Source of the DNA: Variovorax sp. HW608
GTDB taxonomy: Bacteria > Pseudomonadota > Gammaproteobacteria > Burkholderiales > Burkholderiaceae_C
Direction: 5' to 3'
Length of the DNA stretch: 64,000 nucleotides
Assembly: GCF_900090195.1 (NCBI RefSeq)
Contig: NZ_LT607803.1
Coordinates: 3,622,229-3,686,228 of the forward strand
Shown here: piece by piece, positions 55,150-63,438 of the stretch
How the letters are laid out: each line of letters opens with the position of its first letter
How positions within the stretch are numbered: position 1 is the stretch's first letter
Program-made: the position numbers and the translations under genes
Notes under the pieces: model-generated
Told to the model about the DNA's origin: nothing
What the model saw: only the letters and a program-made list of their open reading frames with translations
Databases searched by the model: none

Positions 55150-56946
55150 ATGCCCGCCTACAACCCTCCTCTTCGCGACATGCAGTTTGTGATGCACGAG
55201 GTCCTGAATGTCACCGCGGAGCTCAAGGCCATCCCCCGGCATGCGGAGGTCGACGTCGACACCATCAACGCGGTGCTTGAAGAAGGCGGCAAGTTCGCCT
55301 CCGAAGTGACCTTCCCGCTCAACATCAGCGGCGACGAGGAAGGCTGCGTGCTCGACAAGACCACGCATGAAGTGAAGACGCCCAAGGGCTTCAAGGAAGC
55401 CTACGCGCAGTACATCGAAGGCGGCTGGGCGGCGCTGTCGTGCGATCCGGCCTTCGGCGGCCAGGGCTTGCCGTTCGTCGTCAACCAGCAGTTCTTCGAG
55501 ATGCTGAATTCGGCCAACCAGGCCTGGACCATGTACCCGGGCCTCTCGCACGGCGCCTACGAAGCCCTCGCCGCGCATGGCACCGACGAACAGAAGAAGA
55601 CATACCTGCCCAAGCTCGTCACCGGCGAATGGACCGGCACCATGTGCCTGACCGAACCCCATTGCGGCACCGACCTCGGCATGCTGCGCACCAAGGCCGA
55701 ACCGCAGGCCGACGGCAGCTACAAGCTGACCGGCAACAAGATCTTCATCTCGGCCGGCGAGCACGACATGGCCCAGAACATCATCCACCTGGTGCTCGCG
55801 CGCCTGCCGGATGCGCCGAAGGGCAGCAAGGGCATCAGCCTGTTCGTGGTGCCCAAGTTCAACGTCAAGGCCGACGGTTCGCTCGGCAGCCGCAACGGCA
55901 TCTACTGCGGCGGCCTCGAGCACAAGATGGGCATCCACGGCAACGCCACCGCGCAGATGGTTCTGGAGAACGCTGTCGGCACGCTGGTCGGCGAACCCAA
56001 CAAGGGACTGGCCGCGATGTTCGTGATGATGAACGCCGCGCGCCTCGGCGTCGGCAACCAGTCGCTGGGCCTGACCGAAGTCGCGTTCCAGAACGCGCTG
56101 GCCTATGCCAAGGACCGCATCCAGATGCGCTCCCTCTCTGGCGTGAAGGCCAAGGACAAGGAAGCCGATCCGATCATCGTCCACCCCGACGTGCGCAAGA
56201 TGCTCATGACCGCCAAGGCCTACGCCGAAGGCGGCCGCGCGCTCGCCACGTTCTGCGCGCTGCTGCTCGACAAGGAGCATGGCCACCCCGACGAGAAGGT
56301 CCGCAAGGACAGCGGCGAACTCGTCGCGCTGCTGACGCCGATCGTGAAGGCCTTCATCACCGACAACGGTCACATCTCGACCAACGCCTGCATGCAGGTC
56401 TTCGGCGGCCACGGCTTCGTCAAGGAATGGGGCATGGAGCAGTTCGTGCGCGACAACCGCATCAACATGATCTACGAAGGCACCAACACCATTCAGTCGC
56501 TCGACCTGCTGGGCCGCAAGGTGCTGGGCAACAACGGCGCGACGCTCAAGAAGTTCGGCAAGCTCGTCGGAAAGCTGGTGGAAGAAGAAGGCGTGAACGA
56601 GAAGATGAGCGAGTTCATCACCCCGATCGCGGTCCTCGGCGACCAGCTCACCAAGTTCACGACCGAGATCGGCTTCAAGGGCTTCCAGAACCCCGATGAA
56701 GTCGGCGCCGCCGCGGTCGACTACCTGCGCGTCGCGGGCCACTTCGTGTTCGGCTACCTGTTCGCGCTGATGGCGCGCACCGCGCTGCGCGAGATCGCGG
56801 CCGGCAACACCGATCCGTTCTACCAGGCCAAGCTGCAGACCGCGCGCTTCTACTTCGCGAAGCTGTTCCCCGAGACCGCGACCTTGATGCGCACCGCGCG
56901 CGCCGGCGCCGCGCCGCTCATGAACACCGACGCCGCCTTGGCCTGA
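55150..56946 (+). CDS. Acyl-CoA dehydrogenase (598-aa FadE5-like class)
   Basis: 598 aa from ATG 55150 (CCGGAG upstream). N-terminal extension EVLNVTAELKAIPRHAEVDV, FAD-binding core MCLTEPHCGTDLGMLRTKA and GNKIFISAGEHDMAQNI, SKGISLFVVPK, C-terminal catalytic helix region CMQVFGGHGFVKEWGMEQFVRDNRINMIYEGTN-type ending with the base E in YEGTNTIQ, and an extra C-terminal domain. The large class acts on medium or long acyl-CoA, first step of beta-oxidation. Confidence 0.95.
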   Translation: MPAYNPPLRDMQFVMHEVLNVTAELKAIPRHAEVDVDTINAVLEEGGKFASEVTFPLNISGDEEGCVLDKTTHEVKTPKGFKEAYAQYIEGGWAALSCDPAFGGQGLPFVVNQQFFEMLNSANQAWTMYPGLSHGAYEALAAHGTDEQKKTYLPKLVTGEWTGTMCLTEPHCGTDLGMLRTKAEPQADGSYKLTGNKIFISAGEHDMAQNIIHLVLARLPDAPKGSKGISLFVVPKFNVKADGSLGSRNGIYCGGLEHKMGIHGNATAQMVLENAVGTLVGEPNKGLAAMFVMMNAARLGVGNQSLGLTEVAFQNALAYAKDRIQMRSLSGVKAKDKEADPIIVHPDVRKMLMTAKAYAEGGRALATFCALLLDKEHGHPDEKVRKDSGELVALLTPIVKAFITDNGHISTNACMQVFGGHGFVKEWGMEQFVRDNRINMIYEGTNTIQSLDLLGRKVLGNNGATLKKFGKLVGKLVEEEGVNEKMSEFITPIAVLGDQLTKFTTEIGFKGFQNPDEVGAAAVDYLRVAGHFVFGYLFALMARTALREIAAGNTDPFYQAKLQTARFYFAKLFPETATLMRTARAGAAPLMNTDAALA

Positions 56947-56951
56947 ACGCC

Positions 56952-57386
56952 ATGAAGTCCTTGCTCGCATCGATCCTCCTGCTCGCCGGCAGCGCGTCGG
57001 CGATGGCGCAGATGAGCCCCGTGGGGCTCTGGCGCAGCGTCGACGACAAGACCGGCGAATCGAAGGCCGAGATCCGCATCGCCGAATCGGGCGGCGGGTT
57101 GCAGGGCCGCATCGAGAAGACGCTCCGCAAGGACGCGAAGCCCGATGCAGCCTGCGACGAGTGCACCGACGACCGCAAGGGCAAGCCGATGGTTGGCCTC
57201 GACATCATCCGCGGCGGCAAGAAGGCCGAGGGCAAGGACGTCTGGGAAGGCGGAAAGATCCTCGACCCTGAGAACGGCAAGGAATACCGCGCCAGCTTCA
57301 CGCCGATCGATGGTGGCAAGAAGCTGGAAGTTCGCGGCTATCTGGGCCCCTTCTGGCGTACCCAAACCTGGACCCGCGCGCAGTGA
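56952..57386 (+). CDS. DUF2147-family periplasmic protein
   Basis: 144 aa: signal peptide LLASILLLAGSASAMAQ, then MSPVGLWRSVDDKTGESKAEIRI, CDECTDDRKGKPMVGLDIIR, GKILDPENGKEYRASF and GYLGPFWRTQTW, a DUF2147 lipocalin-like beta barrel. Function unknown. It lies 5 bp after the dehydrogenase and 32 bp before the HAD/ECH gene, so it is in the operon. It may bind a lipid in the periplasm, by analogy of fold only. Confidence 0.9.
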   Translation: MKSLLASILLLAGSASAMAQMSPVGLWRSVDDKTGESKAEIRIAESGGGLQGRIEKTLRKDAKPDAACDECTDDRKGKPMVGLDIIRGGKKAEGKDVWEGGKILDPENGKEYRASFTPIDGGKKLEVRGYLGPFWRTQTWTRAQ

Positions 57387-57418
57387 GCGCGGCCACTCAA
57401 TCAAGTAGCAAACACACC

Positions 57419-59842
57419 ATGTCCAGATTCCAAGTGAAAAAGGTCGCCGTGCTCGGCGCCGGCGTGATGGGCGCGCAGATCGCGGCGCATCTCGTCAACG
57501 TGCGCGTGCCGGTCGTGCTGTTCGATTTGCCGGCGAAGGACGCGACAGGCAATGTCGCTCAAGGTGCCGCGAAGAACGGCATCGTGAGTCGCGCGATCGA
57601 CAACCTCAAGAAGCTCAAGCCCGCACCGCTCGGCGACCTCGCCGATGCCGCGCTGATCGAGCAGGCCAACTACGAAGACGACCTCGCCAAGCTCGGCGAA
57701 TGCGACCTGGTGATCGAAGCGATCGCCGAACGCATGGACTGGAAGCTCGATCTCTACAAGAAGATCGCGCCGCATGTCGCAAGCCACGCGATCCTGGCTT
57801 CGAACACCTCGGGCCTGTCGATCACCAAGCTCAGCGAGGCGCTGCCGGAGGCGCTCAAGCCGCGCTTCTGCGGCATCCACTTCTTCAACCCGCCGCGCTA
57901 CATGTTCCTGGTCGAGCTGATCAACACGCCGACCACCGAGCCGCAGGTGCTCGACCAGCTCGAAGCCTTCGTGACCAGCACGCTCGGCAAGGGCGTGGTG
58001 CGCGCGCACGACACGCCCAACTTCATCGCCAACCGCGTGGGCATCGCCGGCATGCTGGCGACACTGAAGGAAGTCGAGAAGTTCGGCCTCACACAAGACG
58101 TGGTGGACGACCTCACCGGCAAGAAGCTCGGCCGCGCGAGCTCGGGCACCTTCCGCACCGCGGACGTGGTCGGCCTCGACACGATGGCCCACGTCATCAA
58201 GACCTTGCAGGACAACCTCGACGAGAAGAGCGATCCGTTCTATCCCAACTTCGCGACGCCGCCGGTGCTTGCGAAGCTGCTCGAACTCGGCAACCTCGGC
58301 CAGAAGACCAAGGCCGGTTTCTTCAAGAAGGCCGGGCGCGACATCCTGCGCTTCGACTTGGCGAAGGGCGAGTACGTGCCCTCGGGCGAGAAGGCCGACG
58401 AGGTCTACGGCCGCATGCTCAAGAAGCCGGCCGGCGAACGCCTGAAGCTGCTGCGCGAGAGCGAAGGCGCGCAAGGGCAGTTCCTGTGGGCGATCCTGCG
58501 CGACAGCTTCCACTACGCGGCGCTGCATCTGGCGACCATCGCCGAAAGCGCGCGCGACATCGACTTCGCGATGCGCTGGGGCTTCGGCATGAAGCAGGGC
58601 CCGTTCGAGCTCTGGCAGGAAGCCGGCTGGAAGCAGGTCGCGACCTGGATCCAGGAAGACATCGAAAGCGGCAAGGCCCTGTCGAGCGCGCCGCTGCCGA
58701 AGTGGGTCTTCGAGGGCCCGGTGGCCGAGGCCGGTGGCGTGCACACGCCGCAGGGCTCGTGGAGCGCATCGGCCAATGCCTTCGTGCCGCAGCGCCGCCT
58801 GCCGGTGCACGAGCGCCAGCTCTTCCCCGAAAGCGTGCTCGGCGCGAACGCACCCGACGCGAACCAGGCCGGCACCACGATCCAGGATGAAGGCGACGTG
58901 CGCATCTGGACGCTCGATGGCGAAGTGCTGATCGCGAGCATCCACTCGAAGATGCACGCCATCAGCCCCGACGTGGCCGAAGGCCTCTCGGCAGCGGTCG
59001 ATCTGGCCGAGAAGGACTACAAGGGCCTCGTGATCTGGTCGCCCGACGAGATGTTCTCGGTCGGTGCGGACCTGCAGGCGATGCTGCCGGCCTTCGTCGT
59101 TGCCGGTATCGGCGCGGTCGAAGCGGCCGAAGAAGAGCTGCAGAAGGTCATGCTCAAGATCCGCTACGCCAACGTGCCGGTGATCTCCGCCGTGCGCGGC
59201 ATGGCGCTGGGCGGCGGCTGCGAGCTTGCGATCCATTCCGCGAAGCGCGTTGCGGCGATGGAAAGCTACATCGGCCTCGTCGAAGTCGGCGTGGGGCTGG
59301 TCCCCGGCGCGGGCGGCCTGACCTACATCGCACGTCGTGCCGCCGAGAACGCCTCGGCTTCGACCGGCACCGACATCCTTCCTTTCCTCACCGAGGGCTT
59401 CACCGCCGCCGCGATGGCAAAGGTTGGCACCGGTGCACTGGATTCGAAGAAGCTCGGCTATCTGCTCGAAAGCGATGTGATCGTTCCGAACAAGGACGAG
59501 CTGCTCTATGTCGCGCTGCAGCAGGCCAAGGCGATGGCCGACGCCGGCTGGCGTCCGCCGCTGCGCCGGCAGTTCAAGGTCGCGGGCCGCAGCGGCGCCG
59601 CGACCATCAAGGGCCAGCTCGTGAACATGCGCGACGGCGGCTTCATCAGCCAGCACGACTTCCACATCGCGAGCCTGATCGCCCACGTGGTGACCGGCGG
59701 CGATGTCGATGCCGGCAGTCTCGTCACCGAGGAGTACCTGATGACCCTCGAACGCAAGGCCTTCTGCTCGCTGATCGTCCATCCGAAAACGCAAGAGCGA
59801 ATCATGGGCATGCTCTCCACGGGCAAGCCCGTCCGCAACTGA
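57419..59842 (+). CDS. 3-hydroxyacyl-CoA dehydrogenase / enoyl-CoA hydratase fusion
   Basis: 807 aa from ATG 57419. Domain order: NAD-binding hydroxyacyl-CoA dehydrogenase first (VAVLGAGVMGAQIAAHLVN, SNTSGLSI, GIHFFNPPRYM), its C-terminal domains (residues 200-430), then a crotonase domain (VIWSPDEMFSVGADLQAML, VRGMALGGGCELAIHS with the oxyanion glycines, GLVEVGVGLVPGAGGL). This order is the reverse of E. coli FadB and typical of a proteobacterial class. It carries out hydration and dehydrogenation in the beta-oxidation spiral, partner of the thiolase that follows. Confidence 0.95.
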   Translation: MSRFQVKKVAVLGAGVMGAQIAAHLVNVRVPVVLFDLPAKDATGNVAQGAAKNGIVSRAIDNLKKLKPAPLGDLADAALIEQANYEDDLAKLGECDLVIEAIAERMDWKLDLYKKIAPHVASHAILASNTSGLSITKLSEALPEALKPRFCGIHFFNPPRYMFLVELINTPTTEPQVLDQLEAFVTSTLGKGVVRAHDTPNFIANRVGIAGMLATLKEVEKFGLTQDVVDDLTGKKLGRASSGTFRTADVVGLDTMAHVIKTLQDNLDEKSDPFYPNFATPPVLAKLLELGNLGQKTKAGFFKKAGRDILRFDLAKGEYVPSGEKADEVYGRMLKKPAGERLKLLRESEGAQGQFLWAILRDSFHYAALHLATIAESARDIDFAMRWGFGMKQGPFELWQEAGWKQVATWIQEDIESGKALSSAPLPKWVFEGPVAEAGGVHTPQGSWSASANAFVPQRRLPVHERQLFPESVLGANAPDANQAGTTIQDEGDVRIWTLDGEVLIASIHSKMHAISPDVAEGLSAAVDLAEKDYKGLVIWSPDEMFSVGADLQAMLPAFVVAGIGAVEAAEEELQKVMLKIRYANVPVISAVRGMALGGGCELAIHSAKRVAAMESYIGLVEVGVGLVPGAGGLTYIARRAAENASASTGTDILPFLTEGFTAAAMAKVGTGALDSKKLGYLLESDVIVPNKDELLYVALQQAKAMADAGWRPPLRRQFKVAGRSGAATIKGQLVNMRDGGFISQHDFHIASLIAHVVTGGDVDAGSLVTEEYLMTLERKAFCSLIVHPKTQERIMGMLSTGKPVRN

Positions 59843-59860
59843 TACGCGGCAGGAACACTC

Positions 59861-61057
59861 ATGAAACAGATTCAAGACGCCTACATCGTTTCCGCGACCC
59901 GCACGCCGATCGGCAAGTCGCATCGCGGTTACTTCCGCAACTACCGGCCGGACGACCTGCTCGCCACCACGCTGAAATCGGCGCTCGCGGCGGTGCCGAA
60001 CCTCGATCCGAAGGTGATCGAGGACATCATCTGCGGCTGCGCGATCCCCGAGGCGCAGCAGGGCCTGAACGTCGCGCGCATCGGCGCGGTGCTGGCGGGC
60101 CTGCCGACCAGCGTCGGCGGCATCACGGTCAACCGCTTCTGCGCTTCCGGCCTGTCGGCGGTGCAGATGGCGGCCGATCGCATCCGCGTCGGCGAAGCCG
60201 AGGTGATGATCGCGGCCGGCGTGGAGAGCATGAGCATGGTGCCGATGATGGGCAACTCGCCCTCGCTGTCGCCATCGATCTTCGAGCGCGACGGCGACGT
60301 GGGCATCGCCTACGGCATGGGCCTCACGGCCGAGAAGGTCGCGCAGCAGTGGAAGGTCAGCCGCGACGCGCAGGACGCCTTCGCGCTGCAATCGCACCAG
60401 CGTGCGCTCGCCGCGCAGCAGGCCGGCGAATTCGCCGCCGAGATCACGCCGATCGAGGTGACGGACCGCATCCCCGATCTCGCGACCGGCGAAGTGATCA
60501 CCAAGAAGCGCACCGTCAATCTCGACGAGGGCGCGCGCCCCGACACCACGATCGAAGGCCTCGCCAAGCTGCGCACCGTGTTCGCCGCGCGTGGCACAGT
60601 GACCGCCGGCAACAGCTCGCAGACCTCGGACGGCGCGGGCGCGCTGATCCTGGCGAGCGAGAAGGCCTGCAAGCAGTTCGACTTGAAGCCGCTCGCGCGC
60701 TTCGTGAGCTTCGCGAGCAAGGGTGTTCCGCCGCACATCATGGGCATCGGCCCGATCGAGGCGATCCCGGCCGCGCTGCGCTACGCCGGCCTCACGCAGG
60801 ACCAGATCGATTGGTTCGAGCTCAACGAAGCCTTCGCCGCGCAGTCGCTCGCGGTGATGAACACGCTGGGCCTCGATCCGGCCAAGGTCAATCCGATGGG
60901 CGGCGCGATCGCGCTGGGCCATCCGCTGGGTGCGACCGGCGCGATCCGCTCGGCCACCGTGGTCCATGCATTGCAGCGCAAGAAGCTCAAGTACGGCATG
61001 GTCACGATGTGCGTGGGCATGGGCCAGGGCGCCGCGGGGATCTTCGAGAGAGTCTGA
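59861..61057 (+). CDS. fadA: Acetyl-CoA acyltransferase (thiolase)
   Basis: 398 aa. Acyl-enzyme cysteine in VNRFCASGLSAVQMAADRI, His in MGGAIALGHPLGATGAI, second Cys in VTMCVGMGQGAAGIFE; QTSDGAGALIL loop. It removes acetyl-CoA in the last beta-oxidation step. It lies 18 bp after the fusion gene, so the two likely form the trifunctional complex. Confidence 0.95.
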   Translation: MKQIQDAYIVSATRTPIGKSHRGYFRNYRPDDLLATTLKSALAAVPNLDPKVIEDIICGCAIPEAQQGLNVARIGAVLAGLPTSVGGITVNRFCASGLSAVQMAADRIRVGEAEVMIAAGVESMSMVPMMGNSPSLSPSIFERDGDVGIAYGMGLTAEKVAQQWKVSRDAQDAFALQSHQRALAAQQAGEFAAEITPIEVTDRIPDLATGEVITKKRTVNLDEGARPDTTIEGLAKLRTVFAARGTVTAGNSSQTSDGAGALILASEKACKQFDLKPLARFVSFASKGVPPHIMGIGPIEAIPAALRYAGLTQDQIDWFELNEAFAAQSLAVMNTLGLDPAKVNPMGGAIALGHPLGATGAIRSATVVHALQRKKLKYGMVTMCVGMGQGAAGIFERV

Positions 61058-61134
61058 TCGTTCAGGGTTTGTGAGGAGGCGCGGCGTCCCCGAGACGACT
61101 GCGCCGCTCTTTGTCACGGAGGCACACTGGCGCC

Positions 61135-61968
61135 ATGAAGACAACGCATCCCCTCGACAAGACCCTCGCGCTGGCGCACAGCGACATCCGGGCGGGGCAT
61201 TTCACCGGCACCATGGGCCAGGACTACTGGAACATGGTCGGCCCCTTCGGCGGCACGACGGCGGCGATCATGCTGCAGTCGGTGCTGAAGCACCCCGACC
61301 TGCTCGGCGACCCGGTGGCGCTCACCGTGAACTACGCCGCCGCGGTCGGCCCCGGCGCGTTCGAGATCCAGGCGTTGCCGGTTCGCACCAACCGCTCGAC
61401 GCAGCACTGGACCATCGCGATGTCGCAGGCCGACGCCGAGGGCCGCTTGCACGTCACGACCACCGGCACCGTGGTGACCGCGGTGCGCCGCGAGACCTGG
61501 AGCGCCAACGATCTGCCGATGCCCGATGTGCCCGCGCCCGAAGCGGTGCCGCGCCTCGCGATCGGGCCCAAGGGCGTCGCGTGGCTGCAGCGCTACGAGA
61601 TGCGCCCGGTCAGCGGCACGCTGCCGACGCAATGGGACGGCGGCGGCGACCACAGCGAGACGCTCATGTGGCTGCGCGATGATCCGGTCCGTCCGCTGGA
61701 CTTCGCGTCGCTCGCGGCGCTGAGCGATACCTTCTATCCGCGCGTGTGGCTGCGGCGCGCCACGCCGGTGCCGATCGGCACGGTGTCGATCACGACCTAT
61801 TTCCATACCGACGCATCGCTGCTCGCGCAGGTGGGCAGCGGCTACCTGCTCGGCCGAGCCACGGGGCAGCAGTTCCGCAACGGCTATTTCGACCAGGCGG
61901 CGCAGCTCTGGAGCGAAACCGGCGCGCTGCTCGCGACCAGCAACCAGATCGTCTACTTCAAGGAATGA
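61135..61968 (+). CDS. Acyl-CoA thioesterase (TesB-like double hotdog)
   Basis: 277 aa from ATG 61135. Two hotdog folds: N-terminal half FTGTMGQDYWNMVGPFGGTTAAIML ... VNYAAAVGPGAFEI, C-terminal half with DTFYPRVWLRRATPVPIGTVSITTYFHTD and GYFDQAAQLWSETGALLATSNQ, the TesB-type ending. Cleaves acyl-CoA to free acid and CoA, possibly a safety valve for the pathway. Transcribed with the thiolase, 77 bp apart. Confidence 0.88.
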   Translation: MKTTHPLDKTLALAHSDIRAGHFTGTMGQDYWNMVGPFGGTTAAIMLQSVLKHPDLLGDPVALTVNYAAAVGPGAFEIQALPVRTNRSTQHWTIAMSQADAEGRLHVTTTGTVVTAVRRETWSANDLPMPDVPAPEAVPRLAIGPKGVAWLQRYEMRPVSGTLPTQWDGGGDHSETLMWLRDDPVRPLDFASLAALSDTFYPRVWLRRATPVPIGTVSITTYFHTDASLLAQVGSGYLLGRATGQQFRNGYFDQAAQLWSETGALLATSNQIVYFKE

Positions 61969-61972
61969 AGCG

Positions 61973-62809
61973 ATGGCATCCACCAAGGCCGCACTGATCG
62001 TCGGCGCCGGCGACGCGACCGGCGGCGCGATCGCCCGCCGGTTCGCCCGCGAGGGCTATGCCACCTGCGTCACGCGCCGCAGCCTCGACAAGCTCCAGCC
62101 GCTGGTCGCGCAGATCGAAGCCGAGGGCGGCAGGGCGCATGCCTTCGCGAGCGATGCGCGCAAGGAAGAGGAGGTCGTCGCGCTCGTCGAGCAGATCGAA
62201 TCCACCATCGGTCCGATCGAGGTGCTGGTGTTCAACATCGGGGCCAACGTGCCGGAGAGCATCCTCACCGAAACCGCGCGCAAGTACTTCAAGGTGTGGG
62301 AGATGGCCTGCTTCGCGGGCTTCCTCAACGCCCGGGAGGTCGCCAGGCGCATGGTGGCGCGCGAGCTGGCCGCCGCCGGGCCGCCCCAAGGCGGCCGAGC
62401 CTCCCCCGCGGGGGGTGGCGAAGCACACGAAGTGGCAAGCCAGGGGGGCCTGGTGACAGCGGAGGGCGCGCACCGGGGGACGATCCTGTTCACCGGCGCG
62501 ACCGCCTCGTTGCGCGGCGGCGCCAACTTCGGCGCCTTCTCCGGCGCGAAGATGGCGCTGCGCGCGCTCGCCCAGAGCATGGCGCGCGAACTCGGCCCGC
62601 GCGGCATCCACGTCGCGCACACGATCATCGACGGCGCGATCGACACCGAGTTCATCCGCACCAACTTCCCCGAGCGCTATGCATTGAAGGCGCAGGATGG
62701 CATCCTCAACCCCGAGCACATCGCCGATGCCTACTGGATGCTGCATTCGCAGCCGCGCGATGCCTGGACCCACGAGCTCGACCTGCGCCCGTGGTCCGAA
62801 AAGTTCTGA
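61973..62809 (+). CDS. Atypical SDR-family protein with in-frame repeat insertion
   Basis: 278 aa. Rossmann start KAALIVGAGDATGGAIARRFA and VLVFNIGAN are SDR-like, but the active-site segment reads ATASLRGGANFGAFSGAKMALRALAQS, with Phe where the catalytic Tyr should be (F-x3-K). Between residues 136 and 160 a GC-rich repeat is translated (GPPQGGRASPAGGGEAHEVA), absent from normal SDRs, so the gene tolerates an insert. May be a weak or non-classical enzyme. 4 bp after the thioesterase. Confidence 0.85.
   Translation: MASTKAALIVGAGDATGGAIARRFAREGYATCVTRRSLDKLQPLVAQIEAEGGRAHAFASDARKEEEVVALVEQIESTIGPIEVLVFNIGANVPESILTETARKYFKVWEMACFAGFLNAREVARRMVARELAAAGPPQGGRASPAGGGEAHEVASQGGLVTAEGAHRGTILFTGATASLRGGANFGAFSGAKMALRALAQSMARELGPRGIHVAHTIIDGAIDTEFIRTNFPERYALKAQDGILNPEHIADAYWMLHSQPRDAWTHELDLRPWSEKF
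62378..62450. repeat. GC-rich REP-like repeat inside a coding sequence
   Basis: Contains three compact hairpins: CCGCC/GGCGG (62381-62394), palindrome CCCCCGCGGGGG (62403-62414) and a CACACGAAGTG core near 62424-62434. Its pattern (GCCGCCCCAAGGCG, CACACGAAGTGG, AGGGGGGCC) resembles an intergenic repeat I recall from Variovorax-like genomes. The insertion keeps the reading frame open. Edges are approximate. Confidence 0.7.
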
Positions 62810-62822
62810 GGAGACGATACGC

Positions 62823-63416
62823 ATGACGAAATCCGTCGAGTTCTATTTCGACCTCGGCAGCCCCGCTTCGTATCTGGCCGCGACGCAACTGCCGGGCCTG
62901 TGCGCCGAGGCGAATGCCGAACTGGTGTGGAAGCCGATGCTTCTCGGCGGCGTGTTCCAGGCCACCGGCAACCACTCGCCGGCGACGATCCCGGCCAAGG
63001 CGCCCTACATGGTCGCGGACCTGGCGCGCTTCGCCCGCCGCTACGGCGTGCCGTTCAGCTTCAACCCGCATTTCCCGGTCAACACGCTGCTGCTGATGCG
63101 CGGCGCGACCGGCCTGCAGATGCGCGAGCCGGAGCGCTTCGCAGCCTACGTCGATGCGATGTACCGCGCCATGTGGGCCGTGCCGCGCAACCTGAACGAT
63201 CCCGCGACGGTCGGCGCGGTGCTGCAGGAAGCCGGCTTCGATGCCGCGAAAATACTGGCCCTGGCCAATGCCCAGGACGTGAAGGACCGCCTCAAGGCGG
63301 TCACGCAGGAGGCGGTGGAGCGCGGCGTGTTCGGCGCGCCCACCATGTTCGTTGGCCGGCAGATGTTCTGGGGCCAGGACCGGCTCGATTTCGTGCGCGA
63401 GGCGCTCGACGCCTGA
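62823..63416 (+). CDS. 2-hydroxychromene-2-carboxylate isomerase-like (DsbA/GST-kappa fold)
   Basis: 197 aa. EFYFDLGSPASYLAATQLPGL with Ser in the active loop (where DsbA has Cys), PFSFNPHFPVNTLLLMRGA, and the cis-Pro loop GVFGAPTMFVGRQMFWGQDRLDFV. These proteins isomerise aromatic ring-cleavage intermediates using glutathione, or act as GST-kappa-like enzymes. Its place in a fatty-acid cluster makes the true substrate uncertain. Confidence 0.88.
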   Translation: MTKSVEFYFDLGSPASYLAATQLPGLCAEANAELVWKPMLLGGVFQATGNHSPATIPAKAPYMVADLARFARRYGVPFSFNPHFPVNTLLLMRGATGLQMREPERFAAYVDAMYRAMWAVPRNLNDPATVGAVLQEAGFDAAKILALANAQDVKDRLKAVTQEAVERGVFGAPTMFVGRQMFWGQDRLDFVREALDA

Positions 63417-63438
63417 TCATTTTTTGCAAGGACTCACC

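Noticed and set aside
57401..61144. 1247-codon open frame on the minus strand
   Set aside because: Antisense of the HAD/ECH and thiolase genes. His/Arg/Leu-rich composition and no domain; a by-product of high GC codon use.
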